Origin: Planctomycetota bacterium
GTDB lineage: Bacteria; Planctomycetota; Planctomycetia; Planctomycetales; Planctomycetaceae
DNA: 64,000 nucleotides
NCBI GenBank assembly: GCA_027623235.1
Contig: JAQBVJ010000011.1
Span: 1 to 64,000 of the forward strand
Direction of reading: 5' to 3'
Part shown: piece by piece, positions 17,048 through 24,775 of the stretch
Numbering within the stretch: position 1 is the stretch's first letter
How the letters are laid out: each line of letters begins with the position of its first letter
The notes under the pieces: model-generated
What the model was told of the DNA's origin: nothing
Databases searched by the model: none
The model's input: the letters and a program-made list of their open reading frames with translations, nothing else
Program-made: the position numbers and the translations under genes

Positions 17048-18415
17048 TTATTGGCTCAGGTTGAAATAGCGCTGGGAATCGGAGGGACGTCCAGGAGGAA
17101 CGCGGTCAGCGGGGTTGTCACCCTTGACCAAATGAAAGGCCATTCCCAGCGGCTGGAGGCCGACTCGTGAGGGAGCGCGTCTGCCAATGCCGAGCCGGCC
17201 AAAATGCTCGCCCAGAGCAACGATGTCAAACCGCGTAACGATCCGCTTCTGAGGGGCGTATTCCAGAAAGCCGAGGACTCGCGGCTCGTAGCCCCATTCA
17301 TCGAGGCTGGCGATTTTCCCTTCAGCGACGGCGGGAGGCGGAACCTTGCCAAGCCTGGCGAATCCGTCGAGCCGAAGCCGGATCAAACTGGCCGAGACGG
17401 ATTCCACGGTTAGTGCCAGTTGGCCAGCTCGCACGTCTTCGCGTTCAAGCGCGTCCCGACCGTATCTGCCGTAAAACCGGAGTGGGTTCAAGTGCCAGCG
17501 CAGAATTCGGGTGGCGATTCCCGATGGCATCGCGGCCACGTCACCCTTCTTTGGGTCGGCGGGTATCAGCGAGTGCCATTCCGCTTCGGTCAGCCACAGG
17601 TAATGAGGCTGGGCTTCGTGGGCAGCGGTGCGTCCCTGTTGATAGTCGGCATCCAGGGTGAATTCCCCCAGGTTGCCGTCTCTGAGATCTTTGCCGTTCA
17701 CGTAGCGCAGCGTTCCCTCGCTGTCGTTCATGAGGACCCGCGTATAACCCTTGAGAATCAAACCGCCGGCAGGTGGAGTGAGCCCGGTGTCTTGAGAATC
17801 GGCGTCGCTTCCGTCGGTTTTTGTAATGGCGACGCTGGCACGTTCTGCGTCGGGCAGGGCTCTCCACTTTTCCATTACTTTTTCCAGGTCCATCCCAGGG
17901 TGACCAGGAGCCTGCTCAAGAACCTTGCCACGCACGGTCAAGCAGCACTGCATCGCCTCGAATTTGTCCAGGTTCAGTTCTGCCATGCGGTAAAACTGGC
18001 CGACAGAATCTTTGCGGTTCTGATCGGCGCCGTAGACGGAGAGCGGAACGAAGTGCTCCGTAATCAGCTTGACGTTTTTTTCTGACCACCAGGCGGGCGC
18101 ACGGCCCGCGTCGATTCCGCCGCTTCAACACATCCCGATGCTGAGTCCTTTGCCTGACACCATGAGGAATAACGGCTTCCCTTCGGCCGCAGCCTTTCGA
18201 CGGGCTTCGCGCAGGTCGGTCAACCAGGGGATCTCCATCCATCGCGACTCGCCGGGCTGCGGCCCGATCAGCTTGTGGATTCGGACGAACGACTCGGAAT
18301 TGAGTTTTCCCTCATCCGTTCCCGACTGAGCCAGCGCGGAACTGCAAGTTATCATCAGCATGGCCGCTGCCATCACGAGGCCGGTGCCACGGTTCAGGTT
18401 GGTCATCAACGACAT
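17048..18415 (-). CDS. Probable selenoprotein: secreted thioredoxin-like protein with Cys-Sec (TGA at 18125-18127)
   Basis: One reading frame interrupted by a single in-frame TGA. Upstream half: signal peptide (about residues 1-30, ending SSALAQ) and a thioredoxin-like entry IPWLTDLREARRKAAAEGKP then LFLMVSGKG. The TGA is codon 97, directly after a Cys (GMC-TGA-SGG). The same frame continues with AWWSEKNVKLITEHFVPLSVY, as a thioredoxin-like fold would after its redox motif, and runs another 358 codons with sustained coding character (GGLILKGYTRVLMNDSEGTL, PHYLWLTEAEWHSLIPADP). A hairpin 15 bases after the TGA fits the bacterial SECIS model. I infer selenocysteine insertion; a recent nonsense mutation is the alternative. 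The C-terminal part is a family I cannot name. Separately the halves would be called as 17048-17986 and 18125-18427. ATG 18415 is chosen; a GTG lies four codons earlier. Confidence 0.7.
18093..18109 (-). promoter_or_regulatory. Candidate bacterial SECIS element (thioredoxin-like gene)
   Basis: On the minus strand, TGA is followed by 15 bases and then GCGGGC-CGTGC-GCCCGC: a perfect 6-bp GC stem (18104-18109 with 18093-18098) and a five-base loop that starts 22 bases after the TGA. The bacterial SECIS model asks for a small apical loop with a G among its first two bases, 16-37 bases after UGA; this fits. The high local GC content makes chance hairpins fairly likely, so support is moderate. Confidence 0.55.
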
Positions 18416-18675
18416 CGATTCAAACACTCTTGTGCGGGGATGCCACGAGGCGGGCGGTCATTGTGAGACGAAGAATGAGAGAGCAGCGTACGCCGGCAGT
18501 CTGACGTTGTCTCCATAAATTGCACATCGAGCAGGAACACGGCATGCTCGTGCTAAACGAAAATCTCGTCTTCGCTGGAGAGGCACAATCGATGATTGAG
18601 TCGATCTCCGGCCTTGTGACGAAGCGGCCCCGCGTGAGCGGAGCCAGCGTCAGACATACTGCTCGGGAGTCATCA

Positions 18676-18999
18676 ATGGGCTACGTGGCCGTCATTATCG
18701 CTTCACTGATCGTCACGGTGTTTGGGTTTTCTCTGGAAATAACCGCCGGGAATATTGGCCATGTGCGTCACGGTCGAGAACCGAATGCCGGGGCCGCCAT
18801 CTTTCCTTCGATCCCGTCTATCCCCGCTTTTGCGGTTGGACTTTCGTGGTTGCTTAATCGCTGGTACATGAATCTCGGCACGTGGACAGTCATCGGAGTG
18901 TGCTTTATTTCCGTCTGCTGTTGCGCCGTTAGCCAACGCCGACTGAATGCGGAATTGCGAACAGTCATGGAAGAATCGAACCATCCGCCTCGCGCGTGA
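18676..18999 (+). CDS. Small membrane protein of unknown function
   Basis: 107 residues from ATG 18676 with three hydrophobic stretches: GYVAVIIASLIVTVFGF, a central IPSIPAFAVGLSWLL and TVIGVCFISVCCCAV. The frame is open from 18520, but the first 52 residues look non-coding. I do not recognise the family. It stands alone between the probable selenoprotein gene and a hydrolase remnant. No clear ribosome binding site, so it may not be expressed. Confidence 0.4.
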   Translation: MGYVAVIIASLIVTVFGFSLEITAGNIGHVRHGREPNAGAAIFPSIPSIPAFAVGLSWLLNRWYMNLGTWTVIGVCFISVCCCAVSQRRLNAELRTVMEESNHPPRA

Positions 19000-19135
19000 G
19001 CGGATATTGCCGCCGGCTTGCTTGACAGCCTCGTAAATGGTGCGAGGGCGAATGGGCCAGATGACGCCGTCGGTGTCTCCGTGAGAGGCCCCGATCGGGA
19101 TGTTCTTCAGCTTCGTTGCCTGGGCCTCGTCTCTT
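18985..19135 (-). pseudogene. Remnant of an alpha/beta hydrolase
   Basis: A minus-strand frame reads KLKNIPIGASHGDTDGVIWP, then RTIYEAVKQAGGN. This strongly resembles the C-terminal Asp region of esterases and dienelactone hydrolase-like proteins (LKxIPIxxxHGDxDxVIPxxxS then AxxAAGG). No hydrolase sequence extends upstream, and the expected His and the rest of the fold are missing. I read it as a gene relic of about 50 codons. Confidence 0.5.
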
Positions 19136-19319
19136 CCAGATGTTGTTAAAAAACGACCAACGCAAAATCAGTCCTTCTCCGATTTCTCCCGTGACATCTG
19201 CGATGGCTTGCCTTTCGTTTCTCTCATCGCCCACCTTTCGTAAGCTGACTTCGCACGTGGATTTCGTTTGAGGACCGGCCTTGTCGAGGTTGACCTGTCT
19301 CCACGCTCAGGAGAGTCCC

Positions 19320-20378
19320 ATGTTCCGCTGTCTGGTTCTGCTTTCTGTTTTCGCAGTGACCGCTTCGGCAGGAGTGCTGTCGGCAGCCCCGCCGAGTGAG
19401 CATGAAATGGCGGCTCGGATCGACGAGCTCCTTGCTGTGAGCTGGAAGGAGAACGGCATCAAACCGGCTCCGCCTGCCAGTGATGCCGAGTTCCTGCGAC
19501 GAGCGTGGCTTGACCTGTGCGGTATCATCCCGCCGATCAATGACGGTGACGGTGACGGGATTTCCGGGATCCACAGTTTTCTGGATGACCCGAGCCCGGA
19601 CAAGCGGGAGCGGCTGGTCCAGGGGCTGCTCAACAAACCGACTCACGCGACCCACTTTGCCAACCAGTGGAAGGATGCAATGCTGCCGTCCGATGTCCAG
19701 GTGCGGCGTTTCGGCGGAGACAACGGATTTCAGACGTGGCTGCGGGGGCAATTCGCAGACAACATTCCGTACGACAAGACGGTGTCCGAAATTCTCACTG
19801 CGAACGGCAATGCCAATCAGACGGGGCCGGCTCTGTTTTATACGGCGCTGCAACTGAAGCTCGAAGAGCTCGCGGCAAGCAGCTTGCGCATTTTCCTCGG
19901 GACGCAGATCTCGTGTGCTCAGTGTCACGACCACCCCTTTGATCATTGGAAGCGGAAGGACTTCTGGGGCTACGCGGCGTTCTTTGCCAGGCTCCAGCAA
20001 CCGGCACAGGCTCAGCAGGTGGCCTTCCAGGTTGCCGACATTGCAACCGGCGAAGTCAGAATTCCAGAGACGGAAGAAATCGTCCTGCCGAAATTCCTCG
20101 GTGGTGATGAAAGCGGGGATGAGGGCGGCGCGACGCGTCGTACCCGCCTGGTGAAATGGCTGACCTCCGGTGATAACCCGTGGTTTTCCCGAGCGACGGT
20201 GAATCGTGTCTGGGCCGTCCATTTCGGGCGAGGCATCGTCGATCCCGTTGACGACCTGGGCGAGCACAACAAGCCGAGCTACCCGCAGCTGCTCACCGAA
20301 CTGACCGCGTACTTTGTGGAAACCGGCTTCGACCTCAACCGACTGATCCGGACGCCTACGTCCGTCAGGGTCGCCTGA
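19320..20378 (+). CDS. DUF1549/DUF1553 planctomycete protein, truncated at a repeat
   Basis: 352 residues. Signal peptide (FRCLVLLSVFAVTASAGVLSAA), then a DUF1549-like domain (AEFLRRAWLDLCGIIP; QISCAQCHDHPFDHW, the usual CxxCHDHP core), and the first part of DUF1553 (WFSRATVNRVWAVHFGRGIVDPVDD; YPQLLTELTAYFVETGFDL). DUF1553 normally continues for about 200 residues after NRLIRT. Here the frame runs into a palindromic repeat at 20349 and stops after PTSVRVA. These secreted proteins are widespread in planctomycetes and poorly characterised. ATG 19320 has AGGAG six bases upstream. Probably a broken gene, with no continuation in the next 150 bases. Confidence 0.75.
   Translation: MFRCLVLLSVFAVTASAGVLSAAPPSEHEMAARIDELLAVSWKENGIKPAPPASDAEFLRRAWLDLCGIIPPINDGDGDGISGIHSFLDDPSPDKRERLVQGLLNKPTHATHFANQWKDAMLPSDVQVRRFGGDNGFQTWLRGQFADNIPYDKTVSEILTANGNANQTGPALFYTALQLKLEELAASSLRIFLGTQISCAQCHDHPFDHWKRKDFWGYAAFFARLQQPAQAQQVAFQVADIATGEVRIPETEEIVLPKFLGGDESGDEGGATRRTRLVKWLTSGDNPWFSRATVNRVWAVHFGRGIVDPVDDLGEHNKPSYPQLLTELTAYFVETGFDLNRLIRTPTSVRVA
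20349..20368. repeat. Palindromic GGACGCCTACGTCC repeat copy
   Basis: CGGACGCCTACGTCCGTCAG matches, with one change, the arms of the inverted-repeat element at 43121-43227. It sits exactly where the DUF1553 domain is cut off. Confidence 0.7.
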
Positions 20379-20525
20379 CTGAGTTGTTGACGGTCGCTTT
20401 GATGAGGAGCTCAGCGTTCTCCTTAACTCATTTTTCCCCGCCGGAATGGCGATTCATCCGGGCTCAGGACATGATGTGCGTTCTGAACTTCGAGGACCCT
20501 CGACACTCAAGACGGAGGAATTATC

Positions 20526-21716
20526 GTGCCCGACTCAACTTCCATACCAGATGACGTGGCTGCAGACGAACGTGAGACTCCGAAGGGGAGGTCGCCAGTT
20601 GAGCGACTGATTGTCTGGTCGTTGATCGGCGTGCTTGTCGTCGTGGTGGGGATCGAGGCGGCGTCCAAAAACGGCTACGACAAGACATTCGCCGCAGTGC
20701 AGGATCGGTTTATCAATAAAGAGGGGATGAATCGCCTGAGTGATCTTCGACCAGATATCTCCGGTTGGCCGTCTGAAAAGGAATCCGACGGTCAGAAAGT
20801 GGGAGGCACGGCGGCCAATAAAGTGATCGCCCTGAAATGGTTCAGCTTCTTCAAACATTACGAAATCCAGCTGACCGTCGAAGCGAGCGAAGAGGATCCC
20901 GCGCTCATTTCGTATGCCACGCCGGATGCCGCCGAACCGGAGCCGATCAAGACTGCAGGGGGAAGCGGCGAAGACGTCGCTGCCGGCGGAGGGATGGATG
21001 GCTACGGTGGATCCCCGACTGCTGCGATGCCTGGCGGCGGATTCAGCCCCGGTGGCCCGGGCGGTTTCGGTGCACCTGGCGGTGGGGGGCCAGGCGGCGG
21101 GGGACCAGGCGGTGGGGGACCAGGCGGTGGCCAGCGTGGCGGACGTGGCCGTCCGAGTCCTGGTCTGCTGGGCGATGTCGAGCAGGAATGGGTTCAGGCA
21201 GAACTCGGGATGACCGAAGACCAGCTGGCAAAGCTGCCGGAGATTGTCGCATCGATCAGACCCGACTTTTCGACGCTTCAGTCGTTGCCCGAAGAGGAGC
21301 GTCGCGCTGCATTTCTAGGAATGAACTCGGAAATGGAGGCGAAAGGCGAGGCGGCCGCGAAAGAGATCCTCGACGACGAGCAGTTTGCTCGGGCCCGAGA
21401 GTTGATGTTTCAGCGTTTGGGGTCGGAAGCGTTTGCCCGGGAAGATGTCGCAACCGAACTGGGCCTCGACGAGTCACAGAAGAAACAGGTGGCCGATCTG
21501 ATGGCCGAGCTCCAGGGAGCGGAACGTGCTCTTGGCTTCCGTGTGTCTCGAGAAGAGCGTGACGAAGCCAGGGGGCCGTGGAAGGCTCTGCTTAAAGACG
21601 TGCTTTCGGATGAGCAGACCGGCAAGTGGGAAGCTCTGCTCGGAGCCCCTCCCGAGAAAGGCCCGGAGCCTGAAACACCAGCGCGACCACAACGACCGGC
21701 CAGCGATTCCGAGTAG
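20526..21716 (+). CDS. Membrane-anchored protein with Gly-rich linker
   Basis: 396 residues. One membrane helix near 27-48 (LIVWSLIGVLVVVVGIEAASK), then a short extracytoplasmic domain (about 50-140), then a Gly/Pro-rich linker (about 155-215) built from 15-bp DNA repeats, and a C-terminal helical domain of about 170 residues with repeated helical motifs (LGMTEDQLAKLPEIV; LGLDESQKKQVADLMAEL). The helical part resembles planctomycete proteins with LxLTxxQ-type repeats. Function unknown. GTG start with GGAGG seven bases upstream; ended by a strong terminator. Confidence 0.75.
   Translation: MPDSTSIPDDVAADERETPKGRSPVERLIVWSLIGVLVVVVGIEAASKNGYDKTFAAVQDRFINKEGMNRLSDLRPDISGWPSEKESDGQKVGGTAANKVIALKWFSFFKHYEIQLTVEASEEDPALISYATPDAAEPEPIKTAGGSGEDVAAGGGMDGYGGSPTAAMPGGGFSPGGPGGFGAPGGGGPGGGGPGGGGPGGGQRGGRGRPSPGLLGDVEQEWVQAELGMTEDQLAKLPEIVASIRPDFSTLQSLPEEERRAAFLGMNSEMEAKGEAAAKEILDDEQFARARELMFQRLGSEAFAREDVATELGLDESQKKQVADLMAELQGAERALGFRVSREERDEARGPWKALLKDVLSDEQTGKWEALLGAPPEKGPEPETPARPQRPASDSE
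21081..21125. repeat. Three in-frame 15-bp repeats encoding a Gly/Pro linker
   Basis: Units GGTGGGGGGCCAGGC, GGCGGGGGACCAGGC and GGTGGGGGACCAGGC in tandem, coding for GGGPG-type repeats. Length variation here would only change the linker. Confidence 0.85.
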
Positions 21717-21745
21717 CAGCAGCAATCGTCTTCCCGTTGACTCGT

Positions 21746-21781
21746 CCCCGCTGATTTGCCGGAAATCAGCGGGGATTTTTG
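21746..21781 (+). terminator. Rho-independent terminator
   Basis: Perfect 12-bp stem CCCCGCTGATTT (21746-21757) with AAATCAGCGGGG (21763-21774), five-base loop, then ATTTTTG. It ends the Gly-rich membrane protein gene just before the hydrolase gene. Confidence 0.92.
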
Positions 21782-21793
21782 TAGGACCGACCC

Positions 21794-23899
21794 ATGGAAA
21801 ACGGCATGCTCCGTTCCACAACAATTCTGCTGATCGCTGCCGCGTTCGCGATGACGGCATCGTCAGAAGCCGCTGAACCCGGCACGCTTAATGTCCTTGA
21901 TCGAAGCGACCCGGCAACGGCGAATGTTCTGCGCGACTACGTGCGAGGTCTCGCTCACGAAGCGCTCGATCGACGTCTGACGGATTACGAGCAACTGAAA
22001 ACCCAGGAACAGATAAAGTCCTGGCAATTGAAGCTGCGAGAACAGTTCACAGTCTGCCTCGGCGGTTTTCTCGATCGCAGCTTGATGGTCACCGGGCCGG
22101 ACGGCAGACGAGAGATCACGGCCCGCGTTGTCAGTCGAATCGCACGGACCGGATACAGAATTGAAAACGTCGTCTACGAAAGTCGGCCGGATTTTCCGGT
22201 GACGGCGAATCTTTATCTGCCGGACACGAAGCCACCTTTTCCGGCTGTGCTCGTGCCGTGCGGACATACTGAAAACGGCAAGGCCGCGGACGCCTATCAA
22301 CGCGTCTGCATTCTGCTGGCGAAGAATGGAATCGCCGCGCTGATCTTTGACCCGATTGGTCAGGGCGAAAGGAAGCAGGTTCTGAAGCGGGACGAGTCCG
22401 GCAGGTCATTGCCGGTCGGGCTGTTCAAATCCACCGGCGAGCACATGGTGGCGGGAGTCGGTCCGGTGCCGCTGGGAAAGAATCTGGCGACGTACTGCAT
22501 CTGGGACGGGATGCGCGGCATCGATTATCTGCAGAGCCGTGACGACATTGATGCTGCTCGAATCGGCTGTACCGGCAATTCGGGCGGCGGCAATCTGACG
22601 AGCTTTCTCATGTCGCTCGACGATCGGATCGTCTGCGCGGCGCCAGGAAATTTCATTACGACGACTCGCATTAAAAACGAACGGCCTGGTCCGGGCGACG
22701 CGGAGCAGAATATTTTCGGTCAGACACTGTTTGGAATTGACCATCCCGACTTTCTGATGATGAGAGCACCTCGCCCGGCGCTGATTCTCGCCGCAACGCA
22801 GGACTTCGTTCCGATTGAAGGCTCGTGGATCGCGTTTCGACAGGCGAAGAGGCTGTACTCTCGACTGGGATACTCAGAGCGGATTGATCTGGCAGAGACC
22901 GACGCGAAACACGGATACAACTCGGAACTGCGCGTTGCCATGGTTCGCTGGATGAGCCGCTGGCTGCTCAACGTGGATGAGCCGATCACGGAGAATGCCA
23001 ATGAAGAGACTCTGCCGGAGGAGCGTCTGCTGTGTACGCCGCAGGGGCAGGTTCTTCTGGACCCGAGTGCCCGTTCAATCTTCGACCTCTATCAGGCCGA
23101 GGCCGATCGCGCGGCCGAATTTCGCAGAAACGCGCTGAGTGGCCGTGACGCGGACGGACAGCGCGAACTCGTCCGGCAGGTGGTCGGCCTGCGAACGGCG
23201 TCGAACCTGCCGCCTCTGAACGTTGAACAGGCTGCGGCTGTGACTGTGACTGACCGCGGTCGAAAGGTGGACCGGTATCTGATGAGGTTGTTCCCGGCGC
23301 TGCCGACGCCGGTGGTCGTGCTCCGTGCCGAAAAGCCGACGGGAGATGCGGTTCTGTTTGTCAGTGACAAGGGCAAATCCTCCGCAACCGACGACAGCAG
23401 GCTGGCCGGTCTTGTCGACAAGGGGACGACCGTTGTGGCCGTCGATCTGGCTGGTTTCGGCGAAACGGAAATGAAGCCGTGGCGCTACGGTTCGATGTCC
23501 GGTGTGCTTGGGCCGAATTCCGCCGAGTACTACGTGCTGTACATGCTGGGCGGCTCGTTAGTTCGGTTGCAGACCGAGGAGTTGCTGCAGTGCCAGCGTT
23601 TTGTCCGGGAGACGCTGGGCCTCAAGGGAGACCTTGAGATTGACGCCCGGGGTGCGGCGACGATTCCCGCCCTCCACGCTGTGGCGTGTGAGCCGAAGCT
23701 GTTTACACGGGCGCGACTCGAAGGTGGGCTGACGAGCTGGGACAACGTCGCGCGGACGATCGTCACTCAGCGGCAGTTGTGCAGCACAGTCCACGGAGCT
23801 TTGCAGAGCTTCGATCTGCCGGACCTGCGCCGGCTGATCGGCGAAGAGCGACTGACGATCGTCGATCCGCGAAACGCCGCGGGCGAGCCGGCGGAGTGA
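21794..23899 (+). CDS. Secreted alpha/beta hydrolase (acetyl xylan esterase-like)
   Basis: 701 residues with a signal peptide (MLRSTTILLIAAAFAMTASSE; Met5 may be the start). The first half is an alpha/beta hydrolase: FPAVLVPCGHTENGK (oxyanion region), nucleophile elbow GCTGNSGGGNLTS near residue 265, an Asp in LILAATQDFVPIEG, and a His in DAKHGYNSEL. This recalls the acetyl xylan esterase / dienelactone hydrolase group. The second half (about 430-701) is hydrolase-like (AVDLAGFGETE; TVVAVDLAG) but lacks a clear nucleophile elbow, so it may be a degenerate second copy. The natural substrate, presumably an acylated polysaccharide, is inferred. Its stop abuts the stop of the AhpD-like gene. Confidence 0.8.
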   Translation: MENGMLRSTTILLIAAAFAMTASSEAAEPGTLNVLDRSDPATANVLRDYVRGLAHEALDRRLTDYEQLKTQEQIKSWQLKLREQFTVCLGGFLDRSLMVTGPDGRREITARVVSRIARTGYRIENVVYESRPDFPVTANLYLPDTKPPFPAVLVPCGHTENGKAADAYQRVCILLAKNGIAALIFDPIGQGERKQVLKRDESGRSLPVGLFKSTGEHMVAGVGPVPLGKNLATYCIWDGMRGIDYLQSRDDIDAARIGCTGNSGGGNLTSFLMSLDDRIVCAAPGNFITTTRIKNERPGPGDAEQNIFGQTLFGIDHPDFLMMRAPRPALILAATQDFVPIEGSWIAFRQAKRLYSRLGYSERIDLAETDAKHGYNSELRVAMVRWMSRWLLNVDEPITENANEETLPEERLLCTPQGQVLLDPSARSIFDLYQAEADRAAEFRRNALSGRDADGQRELVRQVVGLRTASNLPPLNVEQAAAVTVTDRGRKVDRYLMRLFPALPTPVVVLRAEKPTGDAVLFVSDKGKSSATDDSRLAGLVDKGTTVVAVDLAGFGETEMKPWRYGSMSGVLGPNSAEYYVLYMLGGSLVRLQTEELLQCQRFVRETLGLKGDLEIDARGAATIPALHAVACEPKLFTRARLEGGLTSWDNVARTIVTQRQLCSTVHGALQSFDLPDLRRLIGEERLTIVDPRNAAGEPAE

Positions 23900-24499
23900 T
23901 CAGGCCAGGCCGTCTCCGTAGTTCTGCCCTTTCCTCGCAAGCCACTCGTCGACCGGCAAAGTCATATCGGCTTCCGGATCAACTCCCAGGCCGTCGGCAA
24001 TTCGATTGATGTAATTGAAATAGCCAATGACCTGAGCGGCCACTGTGAGCTGCTCATCATCGAATCCGACGTCGCGAAGCCGTTGCAGATCTTCTTTCGT
24101 CATTCGGCCCGGCGTCAGCGTCAGTTTCACGGCGTAGTTGCAGAGAGCCCAGTCGGCGTCGTTTAAAGCCGCGTCCCGATAATCGAAGACAAGCTGCTTT
24201 GCGAGTTCCGTGTTTCCCGACTCCAGACCGAAGTCGTGTGCGTGCGAGAGGGTTCAGTAGTAACAGTCATTGACGTTGCTCACGACGGCGGCCAGCATCT
24301 CCCGCCGAGCTGGACTGAGCGCATTCGGCGATTTCATCAGCGTGATGTAAAAGCGGATGGACTGTGCCGCGGAGTCCGCGTCCTGGCTCATGACCCGGAT
24401 AATGTTTGCAATTCCGCCGGCGCGAGCGCGGCTTGACTCGTAGAGTTTCGCGAGGGCTCCAGTCGCGTCGCTTTCGTCGATCAGTCGAATCCAGGCCAC
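23900..24499 (-). CDS. Probable selenoprotein: AhpD-like peroxidase-related protein, CxxU (TGA at 24254-24256)
   Basis: 199 codons read through one in-frame TGA. The AhpD active-site signature is complete: E-x11-C-x2-[TGA]-x3-H, i.e. a Glu, then NDCYY-TGA-TLSHAHDFG. The second redox Cys of the AhpD CxxC is the TGA codon (codon 82), so Sec replaces Cys. The C-terminal half (LTLTPGRMTKEDLQRLRDVG, QVIGYFNYINRIADGLGV) has the standard carboxymuconolactone decarboxylase/AhpD ending of the peroxidase-related family TIGR01926. GTG start at 24499 with AGGAGT six bases upstream. The hairpin beyond the TGA has the GGUCU loop of the E. coli fdhF SECIS. The role is probably thiol-dependent reduction of peroxides. 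Annotation pipelines would call 24254-24550 and 23900-24130 as two genes. Confidence 0.88.
24218..24236 (-). promoter_or_regulatory. Candidate bacterial SECIS element (AhpD-like gene)
   Basis: Minus strand, 17 bases after the TGA: CGACTTC-GGTCT-GGAGTCG, a 7-bp stem with one G-T pair and a five-base loop GGUCU that starts 25 bases after the TGA. GGUCU is the SelB-binding loop sequence of the Escherichia coli fdhF SECIS, and the distance lies inside the 16-37 base range of the bacterial model. Confidence 0.85.
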
Positions 24500-24560
24500 A
24501 AACAGACTCCTGCGAGGCTTCAACAAAAGTGGTATGCGCATCCTGCCCATGAGTCATGTC

Positions 24561-24710
24561 GCTGATTGTCGCCTTTCGCTCTGCGAAAGTAGCGCTACTT
24601 TCGCGGAGAGCCTGTGAATGTATCGTGGCGTAAGCTTCCAGCTTGCGATCCTCGGACTCGGCAAGCTGGAAGCTTACCACACTTTCGCAGAGCGAAAGGC
24701 GACAATCAGC
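24561..24710. repeat. Nested-palindrome MITE-like element, copy 1
   Basis: A perfect 30-bp terminal inverted repeat (24561-24590 and 24681-24710; arm begins GCTGATTGTCGCCTTTCGCT) encloses a second perfect 16-bp inverted repeat (24631-24646 and 24661-24676, TAAGCTTCCAGCTTGC). It lies between the AhpD-like gene and the sulfite-oxidase-fold gene. A related copy is at 34276-34354, where the right part matches over 46 bases with one change. It carries no transposase and looks like a short non-autonomous mobile element or REP-like repeat. Confidence 0.85.
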
Positions 24711-24775
24711 GATCAACCGACACAACTCTGGGACCGTTCGGCTTCCGCCGTGCCGCTCCATTTTTCAACAGACCG

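Noticed and set aside
17916..18242. Separate minus-strand ORF overlapping the selenoprotein candidate
   Set aside because: Lies in a different frame over the coding frame, shows no family signal, and is better explained as a shadow of the TGA-spanning gene.
18965..19234. 89-residue minus-strand ORF
   Set aside because: Covers the hydrolase relic in another frame and has no coding character of its own.
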